DNA of 64,000 nucleotides from Dysidea avara (Eukaryota; Porifera; Demospongiae; Dictyoceratida; Dysideidae), in the NCBI RefSeq assembly GCF_963678975.1, contig NC_089275.1:35565819-35629818 (forward strand), in the 5' to 3' direction. Below are positions 1 through 12,884 of this stretch, in pieces; the stretch's first letter is position 1; every line of letters starts with the position of its first letter. The position numbers and the translations under genes are program-made. Under the pieces are notes generated by a model. That model had not been told where the DNA came from and did not search any database. It saw nothing but the letters and a program-made list of their open reading frames with translations.

Positions 1-1900
1 ACTATTCAACATGAATGGATAGCTACAACAATATACTACAGTGCACATTCAAGCCACTGATTTGCTAAGGCTTCTTTTACAAGTGTATTATTAGAGATGT
101 GTTAGTAACTATGTATACTCTGGCACCTTGAAATTCCATTGGTCAGCTGGAACATGAGGTTAGAGACATGGACACCCTTGGTCAGTTACCCAGAAATGTA
201 TTTACTTTGAGTGGAACAGGTGATCCTGAGAGTCCAGTATACAGTATGTTAAGACTGGAGACTCCATATGACCTGCTCTGTTGTGAACTACAGGAAAACA
301 GAAAGACTTCAAATCTATCAAATGCACAACCACTTCTTGTTATCATAAGACCACTACTGACAATGATCATAATGTCAATGACAGTGTTGAGGAATAAGTT
401 ATCACGTTATATTATTAAGTCAGTTATCATGTTCTAGTCAATGAATTGTGTCTACACAAGATGGGTCATATTACATGTTTACTCATGTTATAAGTGATAG
501 AAGGTTTCCAGTGCAACATGAGTAGCTTACAATATGTAATAGTATAATAGCTATAATTGCTAGATTACTTATGCTGCACTGAAGACGTAGTAGCTACCTT
601 GTGATATATAATTGTTTCCTCATGCCGAATGTATGATGAGCTACTAGGTTAGCTACAGACTTGCTGTATCTTATGATAACAACAAATAATTCATCTGAAT
701 CGACTGAGGACAATTACCAAAATAGCAGTAAATCAGATATGTAGTATAATTTCATACACTTATACACATATTTTTTTACAAAAATGAGATACACAGTAAT
801 GTATACTTATCCACAACTGAAACTATTTTTGTGAGATGACAACTATTTTTGCTTTTCTACAGAAAATATAATAGCTACCGTATGGCACCTTTTAATGCAT
901 ACATACATACATACACATCTGCAACTTAAGAGCTAATCTATTAATTAATTGAATATTTGCTATAAGCAATGATTGCTCATCACTTTTATGAACATCAACT
1001 GGGAAATCATTTTCAATGTTATGGTAAAGATGAAGTGATACTGACACCTACTGTAACCATCAAACACTATTATACACTGGGTAGCTACATGTGCTATGTT
1101 CAACATTTTGCTCTTATCACAGTCACCACTGAAGTGGACCATTCACCATGAGTGGATAGCCACACCAATACACTACAATACACTCTTGTACTTTAATACC
1201 ATTGATGCTACTGATTTGATAAGGCTCCTTTTTCAGGGGATTTTTAAAGATGTGTGCCGGTAACTGGGAATGCTCTGGCACCTTGAAATTCCACTGGTCA
1301 GCTGGAACATGAGGTTAGAGAAATGGACATCCTTGGACAGTAACCAGATGTTACCTAGGTGTATTTCTTTCACTTTGAGTAACACAGGTGATCTTGAGAG
1401 TCCTATGCTAATACTGGAGACTCCATATGACCTGCTCTGTTGTGATGTTAAGACTTCAAATATATCAAATGCACAACCACTTCTTGTTATCATAAGACCT
1501 CAACTGACAATGATCATAATGTCAATGACAGTGTTGAGGAATAAGTTATCACGTTATATTAAGTCAGTTGTCAGTGGTTCTAGTGTGTCTACACAAGATG
1601 GGGTTGTATTACATGTTTACTACTCATGTTATAAGTGATAGAAGGTTCCAGTGCAACACAAGTAGAATACAATTACAAATATAATAGCATAGTACCAATT
1701 AGATTACTAATGTTGCACTGCAGACCTACTAGCTACCTTGTGATATATTATTGTTTCCTCATACCATGAATGTGTGATGAGCAACTTGGTTGGCTACAGA
1801 CTTGTTATATCTTATCTTATGATAACAGCAAACAATTCATCTGAATCAACTGGGAGCTATATAGAGCAGTAAGACATTTTACATATGTAGCACAATCCCA
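1..1900. repeat. Diverged direct duplication, unit about 1.14 kb
   Basis: The stretch 1-760 is repeated in the same orientation at about 1139-1890. Both copies carry the same succession of blocks, for example CTCTGGCACCTTGAAATTCC at 119 and 1271, with many substitutions and small indels between them. Short open frames in both copies (168-437 and 1270-1638) are not conserved in frame or length, so I do not call a gene. The spacer 761-1138 contains a CATA microsatellite near 898 and nothing else recognisable. The left copy may begin before the window. Confidence 0.7.
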
Positions 1901-1914
1901 TACACAAATGTAAA

Positions 1915-2196
1915 ATTAATTTTAAAAATTAAAACATGGGAATAGAGATGGCTGAAAAAGTAAAGTAACAAGAGTCAACCAAACCAGCATATTAAACACA
2001 CAGAGATCTCTATTTGAACTCAATGGATATGGTAGAAACTAATGAAAAACGGTAGTTTCTCCATAAATCAGGAGCAGATAAGTATACTATATAAATGTTT
2101 ATTTGAGTCCAAATAGTGTGTTTAACATGCTGGCTTGTTTGACTCTTGTTTCTTTACTTTTTTCAGCGATCTCTATTCCCATGTTTTAATTTTATT
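1915..2196. repeat. Foldback (MITE-like) element
   Basis: Two arms of about 95 bases, 1922-2021 and 2101-2196, are near reverse complements around a short centre. The arms share blocks such as CATGGGAATAGAGAT and its complement ATCTCTATTCCCATG. There is no coding capacity. It is best read as a short non-autonomous DNA element; no target duplication was established. Confidence 0.7.
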
Positions 2197-2648
2197 TACA
2201 CTAGTTTGTTTACTTTTTATAAATCCATTAATAGTAAGAGGTGTTGGTGGTGCTTAATATTACACACATGTATATTAAGTTAATGTCCAGTGCTGTAAAG
2301 CCTTAATAATTAAGCTAACATCCATTTGGTTCCACATGGGTACTTTGAGATAGTAAGTTACTTTCTAGAGTTCCTATGGACACATATAGCTACTTGACAA
2401 GGAGAAAACACCTGGCAAGCTTCTGTAAGTGTTCAAGTGTTAATTGGATGGCTACAAGCCAGGTCCAGTCATGGATTTTTTCTCCTATCTCCACCTCTTC
2501 ATGTAACAATTTTAAACAGGCTCTAGGACAAGGTGTCCTACAAACCTTCAGCACTTGTGCTGTAAAGCCTACTATATATACAGCTTTGACATATCCAACT
2601 ATAGGCAGTGTCTAGCATGTTGTGGTCAGCAATAGTATGGCTTCTGAT
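2197..2648. other. Unassigned spacer
   Basis: AT-rich sequence with one 79-codon open frame (2376-2615) that shows no recognisable domain. I see no gene or repeat here. Confidence 0.4.
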
Positions 2649-2881
2649 CAGGGCCGCCCAGAGAAATTAAGGGGCACAGGGCAAAGAGTTAAGGTGGGGC
2701 CCTAGGAGCAAGGAGGTTTCTATTCTGAATCACAACTTCACCCAAGTTGTAAGTTGAAGACCAAAAAAAAGGTCATTACATGCTGACAATGACAATATCT
2801 ACCCCTCACCAACCATATCTCCTTATTTATAAACTTGCTACACTGATCCTCTGAAGAATACTGTGACTGCTCTATTAGAGT
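2649..2881 (+). mobile_element. Truncated copy of the GTATT-duplicating MITE family
   Basis: Starts with CAGGGCCGCCCAGAG and shares the interior of the full element at 40354-40675: the poly-A after GAAGACC, the stretch over the stem CTTATTTATAA, and the block TGACTGCTCTATTAGAGTAT. The right end is missing because a foldback element (2882-3083) begins exactly where it stops. Confidence 0.6.
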
Positions 2882-3083
2882 ATCTAATTAAAAACAGCCA
2901 GGATGTTAAAAAAGGGTGCGGCCTCCAAAAAGCCAGGGTGAAAAAAGATGTGAAATAAAAGGTGGTGGCCAAGAAATGGCTGTGATGGTAGGTTAATAGC
3001 AAAATTTTTAATAATGACAATTCAGGTGAATTGGGGGTGGAGGCTGCACCCTTTTTTTACAGCTTGGCTGTTTTTGATTAGAT
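2882..3083. mobile_element. Short copy of the 326-bp foldback element
   Basis: Begins ATCTAATTAAAAACAGCC and ends with the complementary GGCTGTTTTTGATTAGAT. The left arm matches the arms of 51662-51987 and 60680-61008, but most of the right arm is deleted, so the palindrome is no longer complete. No coding capacity. Confidence 0.7.
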
Positions 3084-3099
3084 ATCATCACCTAGATAT

Positions 3100-3900
3100 G
3101 TATGGAATTTCTTTATATTGAGATTATGACCTGATAAGGTGTATGATTATTGTGTGGGGTTCAGGGAATGAGTAAACCTCAGCACAGCACATTTATCAAT
3201 GTTTATTTTCATTTGCCATTTTTGAGTCCATTTGCATATTTTATGTAGGTCTTCCTGTAACTGCTTTGAATCTTGTGGTGTTGTAACAGTCTTGTAAATA
3301 ACACAGTCATCAGCAAACAATCAAACTGATTCAGAAGATGTAATGTTTTGGTTTATACAGTACAAGAAACATGAGGGGGCCTAGGACAGTACCCTGTGGT
3401 ACCCCAGACTTGACAGTTGCACTAGATGATTCTCCATCAACAATTACCCTTTGATATCATTTGGTTAGCCAGGAAGAGATCCATTGAAAAAGAGGCCCTC
3501 ATATACCATAGAATTTTAATTTGTTTAATAGTCTTTTGTGAGGGACTGTATCAAAAGCCTTAGAAAAGTCTATAAACAATAAATCAGTCTGTTTCTGGCT
3601 ATTCATAGATCATTGGATTTCATCTATAAATCAACTAGTTGTGTTTGGCAGGAGTGGTTGGGCCTGAATCGATGTTGTAGAGGATTTAAAGTGTTTAGTA
3701 ATGTAAAAAAGGACATTATATGGTGAAAAATAACATTTTCCATTACTTTACAAAGGACTGGTGTTAGTGAGATTGGTCTATAATTTGCAGGAGAACTTCG
3801 ATTTCCTTTCTTGAATACAGGGTGATGTTAGCTGACAACCAATCCTGAGGGAGAGTAGCATGTTCTAAAGATTGCGAGTAGATGGTCTGCAATACAGGAG
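3100..3900 (-). pseudogene. LINE reverse transcriptase relic
   Basis: Read on the minus strand, this region gives scattered pieces of a non-LTR reverse transcriptase: the FADD active-site block near 3310, a [13 protein letters not shown] block near 3390, and the palm region around 3540-3600 with a KAFD-like motif. Several frameshifts and stops interrupt it and no long frame survives. It belongs to the CR1/Jockey-like group by motif spacing, as do the LINEs at 12.9, 17 and 57 kb. It is a decayed, non-functional insertion. Confidence 0.7.
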
Positions 3901-5555
3901 CGATTTGTGGTGCACAAAGCTATAATACAGCAGAGGAGAAGCCGAGTGCTGTATTTGCCTTGAGACACTGAGTGCTGTATTTTTCGTATACAGAAGCATA
4001 GGCAGTGCTTTAAGTGTTATATTGTACTTCCTGGTTGTCTGGCCATATAGTCTGGCTAATTGCACTGTCTATGTTATAGCTACAATGAAGCACTGAGTAG
4101 TTATCTATCTTGTGTTAAAATTTTGTGAAGCATTCCAAAGATATGGCTAATTTACTGTCTAATACATAAATCTTAGTATTATGGCTGCATTATTTCATGC
4201 TTTTCCTTGCTGTATCCATGGCTATTAACAGTTTTAAAAATATGATTAACAGCTTAGGCCAGGTAAAGTTGATTAGTAATTCATCAGCTTTTACCATGTC
4301 TGTGTAAACATTGATTCTTTTGATCTTCAACAACTTCTGCTGATTTTATGCCAGCATTACACTGCAGCAGCTATTTCAATGATTTTATCACAACTTCTAC
4401 AACCTTTTGAATTCCTGTAAATCCCTAAGAAATCATTCATCACTTTCAGCTTTTATGCACACACACATAGAGTACTCTTTTTGTGACCTCTCCCTTCTTT
4501 ACAAAGTATACAGTGTAATTATAACAATAATTCTTCATTTATAATAAAGCTATACAGACAGCATTTGCCCCTGCTATACCAGAGATTCTATATTATTGAT
4601 CAAGCTCCACACACAATCTAAACTTTCCTTATTTTAAGTGCAAACAAATGTGACTATATGCATTGTATATTCTGTTGAGATATACATAGTGTCATAAATA
4701 TGTAGAAATTTGTACATCATAGAAGTCCTACTGCTGACTGTAGTGGTTGAGGAAGTAAAGCTAAAAATAATAATAGTGGAAGAGAAGACCTGCTAACAAT
4801 GGGACGGTATGTACAACATTCTTGAATGATTATAGTTTTTTAGTAACTAAAGGCTTTGCATGTGTTTAGAGTGAAACAGTTGTTAAGAAATACTGACTGT
4901 AGTAATAGAGGAAAAAAGCCGTCAATAGTACTAGTAGAAGAGAAAGTCATCAAAACAGTGGACAGTATGTACAGCATTCTTGAATGATATTGTGTTCATT
5001 AATACAGCAGGAATTGCAGCCTAATTTTCCTTCATAATACTTGGTTATTAAGCTGTGAGCATGCACACTTGTCATGACATCTCCATGAAGGCTTGGGAAT
5101 GCTCCCAGGAAAGCAATAGTAAGTTATTGTTTAACGAGCTTCATTGTGATACTCATTATGAAGTGAAGAACTTTTTCACAAAAGAATACACATGCAGATG
5201 TACATAATATCACATAATGAGTTGTGCTATGGTATACCTACATCAAGGGTGGGTACACACTTTTTTTGCTGGTGAAAAGGTCATGAATTCATATTAAGTA
5301 ATCACAGTGAGCCTTCATGATTGAATGTTCATGAAAATTGAGATTTGAGTTGGAAAGTTATTTTTGTGCATTCTATCACATATATACACAGTATTTTGTT
5401 AGCTACATATTTACATGGTCACAAATCAAACAACAATTTTTTTCATTCATAGCAATTGACTTGTGATAAATCATCTACATGGTTTTTTTCAATATTTGTA
5501 ACTACAGCAGCATTTGAGCTGGAGCTACAAGTGGAAGTGATTGGAGCTATATCCT
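3901..5555. other. Non-coding stretch with a two-copy local duplication
   Basis: No gene is visible. The blocks at about 4734-4830 and 4890-4990 are diverged direct copies sharing GTATGTACA(A/G)CATTCTTGAA. The rest is AT-rich sequence without long frames. Confidence 0.4.
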
Positions 5556-5559
5556 GCTA

Positions 5560-6880
5560 TTGCTAATGCTCAGAACAACAATGACCAGAGGAAGGGAACT
5601 CCCAAACTAAAGGACCTGGTTAGGGATGTCAATTTCAAGGAGGCTGCTCCCATGTTGTTTGGAAAACTTTGGCACCTTAGAAAAAGAGAGACATGAAGCA
5701 GTGGTAGCACTAACAAAGACTCTGAGTATGGTTAAATCATTCATTAAATGCTGTGAGCCTGTGACCAATGATCAGTTACAGGGTTCACATCTCTTACAGG
5801 CTATGAACAACACAGACCTGTTAATAAGCTGCCCAATGGTGGCTGGGTGAGCATCACTCTTCCAAATTGAGAAGCACTGACTCAATTCAATGGGTACTCA
5901 AACTGTTACTGCATGGTTACCAACTAGATGTGATAAAGGTACTGTGCCACATTAAATGCAAACCTCTCAACTATGGTGAAAACAGAGGTTGCAAAGTAGC
6001 AATAATAATTATATAGAACCAACTACAATATCACTAAACAACTTTGTGTCCCAGATACACCTGGTCAACAAGAAGGATCAAGGGTCAGAGATCAATAATG
6101 CACAAATACGAAGGGCTCAAGGATCTTGTCAAGGAAGAACACTTCAAGATGGAGGGCCTTCACCTCCCTCCTGATCTCCTCAAGCCAGGGGACTTGATAG
6201 TCAAAGTAAACCTAAAGGATGCTTACCTCCAGGTACCAATCTACCCAGAGTCCCAGACCATAATCTACTTCTCACTTTTCACTGGGAACAGAAATTTTAC
6301 CGAATCACCTACCTACCATTTGGCCTGTTATTTGCCCATGGTCAAGGGTATTCACAAAGTTAAATATAGGTTTTATAAGGCAAGTTGGTTGTCACTATAT
6401 ACAGCATCAGATAATTTCAAAAATATACAAACTTTTGAATGTTTGAGATTGATGCAAAACGAGGCTGGAATTTTTATGTTTCAAAATACACACCCCAAGA
6501 GAAAATGTATGTTTGTGGGTTGTTGGCCATAACATTTGCATTACCATGACATCTGCAATATCAGCAAGGGAGGTATCCCAATTTTAAAAACAAAAGCTAT
6601 GATGTGAGCCCTGCAAATATCACCCTTCACTACAGAGCACTGCAATTCCCGATAAACTCTTTGCACTCAGAGGGTCAAGTATGTGACAGGAGAGGGTAGT
6701 CAGCAAATTCAATACTGTAGTGTAGTGTGTAAAGCTGAATGGATGTTCAATCCAGCTAGATGAGTTTCAAACAGGTGGACTTGTTTATTTCCCACCTGAC
6801 CAAACAACTTCCCCAGTTTTACAATTGGAGAGCCATCCTGGAAGCCATGGCAACAGATGCATTCTTGTAGGAATGATTGG
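5560..6880 (+). pseudogene. DIRS/Ty3-like retroelement relic (RT and RNase H)
   Basis: Frame 6044-6532 contains MEGLHLPPDLLKPGD followed by VNLKDAYLQVPIYPES, the start of the palm of a DIRS/Ty3-type reverse transcriptase; the motif reads LKDAY where the catalytic Asp is kept. Downstream, 6775-6870 encodes VDLFISHLTKQLPQFYNW and ends in ATDAFL, a block typical of the RNase H region of DIRS-like elements. Upstream (5626-5850) is a gag-like helical frame of uncertain identity. The pieces sit in different frames and the central RT (YxDD) is deleted, so the element is dead. No long terminal repeats were found. DIRS versus Ty3 assignment is by memory of the motifs. Confidence 0.65.
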
Positions 6881-7366
6881 TCAAAACAGTGGGATAATCA
6901 GTGCCAATCCACTATAGCGCTTGAACCATCAATAATAGCATGAGTACTTGTCAATGAGTGGTGTTTCTTCTGGAACACTCAGTCTTAGTTTCCAATAGTG
7001 TGAGAACTCCTGAAGGATTATCTATATTCTACAAACCTGGCCAGATCTAGTACGAAGTAATGCCAGCAGGTCAGGAGTTACTGTGTAATAAAACAGAGAG
7101 GTTTCTATAATAAAACTTTCTATATAATAAAACAGAGAGTACCCTAACTGACTGCCTGGCCTATCTCAGACAACCTTACTCATCACAGGGATTTTCTTCA
7201 GAGGCTTTGAGCCTTATGCTTGCCTCATGGGAAGACAAGTCATGCACATTTTAGCTACAGTTCCCTTTTTCTAAATGGTTTGGTTGCATGGTGTCACCAA
7301 CTGGGTAGAAATTCCATTTTGGGACCTACATAATATATAGCAGATATATATATATATACATACATA
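6881..7366. other. Spacer, possible tail of the retroelement relic
   Basis: No intact frame. A short local duplication around TATAATAAAACAGAGAG lies at 7087-7140, and a TA/CATA microsatellite leads into the next element at 7341-7366. Confidence 0.35.
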
Positions 7367-8168
7367 CAGGGGTGTAGCCAGGATTTTTTGAAGGGGGGTT
7401 CCAGCACCAGGATTGAGTTACTAGAAGCAGGGGTCTGGGGGCGCAGCCCCCAGCCGCTGAGAGACTTTCAATATTTTAATAAATCAAAACTCAGCAAATT
7501 GCTATATTTTATGCAAAAAGTACATTAATTATGATGCATTAAGTGCCCCTGGGATGAAGGTAGTACTAGATAAAGTCACCTAGTGGAAACAGACAGCATA
7601 ACACATAGAGACACATATAGTAATCTGTAAGTGATGGTTATATCTCACTGTGGTATAGGAGCCATGAATCCACTGATACAAATGACAATCAAAACAATAT
7701 AACTATACAAATATGCATAGCATGAATTCATTTTGCATAACACAAGTGATAAATTACTGGAGCTCTATATCTTTAAACACTGCACACCAAAGCTATAGCA
7801 GTATAAGGTCATGCTAAGTTTTGCATTTAATGTTGGAATGTCTGAATAACTTCATATGGACATGGATATTTAAATGCATGTTCTATTAGAGTATACCTGA
7901 CTGCTCTATTAGAGTATATACCTGACTGCTCTATTAGAGTATATCGATCTTTTTAACAAGTTTTGAAGAGGGCTCATGTTACCTCTGTAAATCCTTCCCT
8001 GAGAGATGAATGTAAGTTTTATCAATTGTTGTGCTGTGCCATTACACTATATTGCTCACTCATTTTGTCCTGCCACACTAAATGGTGTGTTAGGATCCTG
8101 CTTGCAGAAGTCTAAATTTTACAGGGGGGTTCCTGAACCCCCCGGAACCTCCCCTCCCTACGTCCCTG
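7367..8168. mobile_element. Non-autonomous element with CAGGGG ends (802 bp)
   Basis: Left end CAGGGGTGTAGCCAGG and right end complement CAGGGACGTAGGGAGG form imperfect terminal inverted repeats. Just inside both ends lie G-rich runs reading AAGGGGGGTTCC and its partner. The element sits within TA-repeat sequence. Three tandem copies of the CTCTATTAGAGTAT motif occur at about 7886-7945. There is no transposase. A related element is at 46502-47375. Confidence 0.6.
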
Positions 8169-9030
8169 ATATATATATATATATATACTTCCTTGTTTAT
8201 CTTTCTTCTATATATAGGCTACCAATATCAGTTTCCTAACAATTTGTTGTTCAATGATATCTTCAGTACATGAAGCAGTGGATGGAGTCAGTGTAGGAAC
8301 ACATCCTACAGTTACAAGGCTATTGAAGGGTGTTTTTTTTTAAATCTAAGACCACCCATCCTAAATATATTCATACTTTTGTGATGTAGGTACAGAATTA
8401 ACTACCTTAAGAGCTCAAAAGCCATGAGGGCTTGACCCTTCGACAATTAACACTTAGGACTGTAAGTGTAGTCAGAAGATCTGTCTAAAATTAATTACAG
8501 ATGTACACTGAAGGTCTTGTCAGTGTGGTGGGAATATATCATGTTCTGACCAACTCATTTCACATGCAGAACAGGTCATCAAATATACCAGACTTCTTCT
8601 ATCCTTGCTTGAAGGATAACCACATAGTTATTATTTCCAATAACCCTGAAGGCTAGCGTACAAAAAAAATGTACCAATGAATTTAGAAAATTTGCAATCA
8701 TTTAATCCCTTTCCTACATGCTAACGCGACCTAGTGACCTCCTCTTTAATTGCCCAGGTGGCGTATAGACCATGAAGGATGCTGGAATAGATATATATCA
8801 GTATCTTCAAGTCACACACTGTAGGAGTAGCTGCCTGTACTAAAGCAGGTGTTACAACTAAGCAGATACTGGAGACTGTGGATTGGTCCCCTTTCAGAAG
8901 TATTTTATCATAGGAATCTGGATGGAGATAACAAACAAATTCTGGCATAGCTAAGTGTTTGGGCATCCCAAGGTGCTTCAAACTGTTAATTTTGATATGA
9001 AATGAAGCATTATGAATATAATTAATTTAC
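8169..9030. other. Non-coding stretch
   Basis: Begins with the rest of a (TA)n microsatellite. An 86-codon minus-strand frame (8721-8981) has no recognisable domain and no plausible splice partners. Nothing else supported. Confidence 0.35.
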
Positions 9031-9433
9031 AAATGGCTCATGCTCAGGGCACAGAGTACCTGCATGCCATTTGGAATTACATGAGGAAGGTGAAGTTGAA
9101 AAGTATCAACATGTCCCTCCCACTACACCCTGCTGTTGTTTGTTAGTTAATATAAATTCTGCTAGGTTGATTGGGGCACCTGTACAATTACCAGCTTAAG
9201 ATTGAAACTGAGTTGAATATCACTGTGCTGTGCAGCTGTGAAGTAAAGATCTACAAATAAGCCAATGAAACTGGGGAACAATCATGTTATGTCATTTTAT
9301 TTATTATGTCACGTGTATTTCTTTAAAATGACTGTCACATATCCTTGTAATTGTACATGTGCCAAATACATGTTGATATTTCAACTTCACCTTTCCCATC
9401 TAAATGCAGGTACTTCATGCTCTGAGCCATTTA
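9031..9433. repeat. Foldback element, arms about 85 bp
   Basis: The left arm (9031-9115) contains GGTGAAGTTGAAAAGTATCA and the right arm (9360-9433) its near-complement, including AACTTCACCTT and TGAGCCATTTAAT. The arms flank about 240 bases of unique sequence. No coding capacity; probably a MITE. Confidence 0.6.
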
Positions 9434-12400
9434 ATGTGTAAACTGTCATCTATATATGTACATGTAACTAGATTGTGTATACACTATATGCATACTGGCA
9501 AACATGCATATTCAAAACTTCAAAGGAAATAATAACATTAAGATTTGTACATGTTTATATTGTGACTGGTGTAGCTTTCTTACACCATGCACATGTACAG
9601 AGAACACATTATTCAACAATACTTTTTGCTGCATAGTTTAATCTGATTTTTTGTGCTTTCTATTTCACTTTGTCACAGTAGCATTCAGTAAGAGTTTTAA
9701 TTTGAAGATTTGACTCATATGGACTTCCTGTAGTAATAAGCTTCCTGTAGCCTTCTCACAAATCTCTAGTATTATTAACTCTTGGTAGTACTCAATGACG
9801 ACATTATACGTAGTTATTCAGTTTGAGATTATATGCTGTACAATCATTGTGTATCACACCTAATGTACATGATCATTACAATTATGTAGATTAACATTAA
9901 TCGTATATAGCATATAATATTATTTTAATGTTACAATCACACTTTAAGTTATTACATCACCATAGAAGTATAGTAGTTATTGAGATGAGTTGAGAAGATC
10001 AAGTGTCAATAACTACCATACAACAGAATTCTTTTACAAAAGAACAAGTCGAAAAATTGACAAATCAGTTAAATTTGATTCATCAAACGTTTATAAGCAC
10101 CGTTAATAGTACGTGTTTAGACCTATAGACCTGCTGTATATTTTAGATTTTCATCAAATTTAATTTGTCAAAGCTGATAAAGTGTGGATCTGTCAAATTT
10201 TCTTTTCATCTGTCGTATGGTATGATTCTCTATTACTATACTGCAGCATATTAAAACTAGCTAATTATTTAGGCTTCTGATTTCTGAAATGTAATCACAT
10301 TTGATTTAAAATCTTCCTATGAGTATATATCAACACTTCAGTGGACATTACGATAGTTATAGTAGCCTATACCATGTAGTTCCTGTATAGACTGTCTGGT
10401 GCTTGTGTGACATTGTACTTCACTAGGATATATACAGTATGGCACTACAATAATAGTGTTTCTACATAAACTATTATTTGACAGTGCATTACTTTTTTTC
10501 ACAATAGATTGAGTATTTTGCCAAAACTTACAACATACACTGATAAAGTACAGTATACAGTTACTATATATACATACATACAGTGGTATTATGATTCAAA
10601 TTACTATTTATTTTATGAACTACTAGTTCATGCATGTCAATGTTTATACATGCAGACATCACTTTATGTATAATGGCTTGTAATGGTTATTAACCACTAC
10701 TCGACTGCTTAAATTTATTCTTTTGTAATGAAGAGCTTGACTGCACACCAAGGCCATATACAGCACGTATCTTATGTACTAAGTACAAATTAGTAACAAG
10801 CAAGTGAAATAATGGTTCCATTAGTGCACATTCAAATATTATCATGGCAGTAGGAGGTCAATTACACATGGCTGTGATAGTCACCATACTACCTAACTGC
10901 ACTAATGTTTATGTAGTTAGTGGAGTCTAATTCACTACAGAATTTAACTTATTTTTGGTGTCAAAACTAATGGCCTAATAAATAAATGGACATTTTAGGA
11001 CCACAAATCTAGACCTCAATATAGTGTCTCTAGGATGATCTATCAAAATGACAGACCAACATGAAATGTGGTCAAACATTGTGATATAATAGTAACCAGT
11101 TTACATACACAATGCTTTTTAATAGTTTATTTTGATAGGTCATAAAGTTAGACCACTTTCAATTTGGTCGGTCATTGGGTTGGAAATGACAAATGACAGG
11201 CTATTATTTTGAGCTCTGTAAATTATTGGCCCAATATTGATGAGGTTGTCCTTTTTCACAGGCTATAATGTATGGAATCAGATCTGTTTGGACCAAATAC
11301 TTTGTCCTTTTTGTGAAGGTATCTAATATACATTGTGCACATCCTTCATTTGAAAGATATAACTCCACTTCACATGTCTATTGCAATGCATATTAACTAA
11401 ATGGTGTTGCTGCTGTTATGGTCCTACAGCTAGGGCTAGCCAGTAATTCTATATACATTGAAAATATTAGTAACATATAATACAAATATACACTACAAAA
11501 AATGACTAAATCCCAGTTGCTTACCAAGCCATTGGCATGGTAAGGTACTGAAAAGGCCACATTTCCATGCCTTTCCAAACATTGCTGGGAAACGTGGCTC
11601 TTCCAATGCCCTTCTGATGATTTGGGGTAGCAACTGAGAGTTGATCTGTTTTTGTGGTGCAATAAACATAATTATATAGCTGCACACTGCTACAAAGCTA
11701 CAATTTCACTGAATTAACTGTTATAAGCTAGACTTACACATACTGTAAGATTCATACTTTGTTCAATACTCCGTGAGTCACTGACATTCAGTAAATTTAT
11801 CCTGTAGAGTCACATACATACCATACCATACCAACAGCACAATCTCAAGGGCCAGTAGCTATAATTTGTGATGAATACAAATTAAATGAGCATTATGGTA
11901 CTTGAACAAACACATGTATGTATAATTTAATTTTTATCATGTATAGGCTTGTCTTATTCAATAGACGGATTTATTTCCTTGTAATCTGTTAATAAGTTAC
12001 GCTTGTCTGAAGGCTAGTTAGAAAATTTATTATCATAATAATTTTCTAAATTCTGTTTTAAAATTCTTTGGCAACTCATTGGAAGTGTTTTTGGTGGCTG
12101 GTATAAAGACAATTTATTCTACCTATTAAACCAATACTGCATGTCAAGGTGCCATTGTGAAGCTGTTCTCCAGTTAACATTTTTTGTGAGATAGTGCAAA
12201 CCTCCCAATATACAGTTACTACCATGCTTTATGATACTCAGTGTACAGTTAGCTACCACTATGAACATGTACATGAAGGGGTAATTTGATCTACTTGTAC
12301 CAAATTCTCAAAGGTAACTGGTAACTATGACATAGATAATCATTTATTTACCCCATCCACTTCTACAGCAAACAAAAGGCCACACAAAGAAATTATTCAA

Positions 12401-12548
12401 GCACCACACTAATTCATATACAAGACCTAATTTTTGAGTAACAGAATAATCAATGACTGTAATTTATTACCCCAATCTATTGTTGATTCTCCTTCCGTCA
12501 ATGATTTTAAAACACTACTTGACAGACATCACGGTAGTTGTTTATTTT
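9434..12548. other. Three kilobases without a gene
   Basis: No convincing exon on either strand. Weak inverted pairs occur at about 10050-10180 (around TTAAATTTGAT and ATCAAATTTAA) and 11040-11190, probably decayed foldback elements. The frames at 11393-11687 (minus) have no known domain. Confidence 0.35.
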
Positions 12549-12649
12549 GCTGTAAAAATGAAGTGTGCCCTGTGACACCAAAACAGCACACCAAAACAGC
12601 ACACCAAAACAGCACATTTCGGTGTCACAGGGCACACTTCATTTTTTAC
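12549..12649. repeat. Perfect-stem hairpin enclosing a 13-bp triplication
   Basis: The left stem AATGAAGTGTGCCCTGTGAC and the right stem GTCACAGGGCACACTTCATT are exact complements of at least 20 bases. The loop contains three tandem copies of AAAACAGCACACC. The stem continues into A/T runs on both sides. Confidence 0.85.
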
Positions 12650-12884
12650 AATGATTTTGTATAGTAATTAGAATACCTAAGTACATAATTTGTCTATGGA
12701 TGTACAGGCACAAGCCTTACCCTTAAAATACAAGAAATACATAAATTTTCAAAGTAGGCGCGCCCACAGTTGGCCGAAGGCCGGCTTTGGGCGCGCAAAG
12801 AGGTTACTGTTGAATGCTTTTAACAATGACCTTTTATTATTATAATTGCAAAACCTCGCAAGCGAGTATGTAAGTGCAATATAT

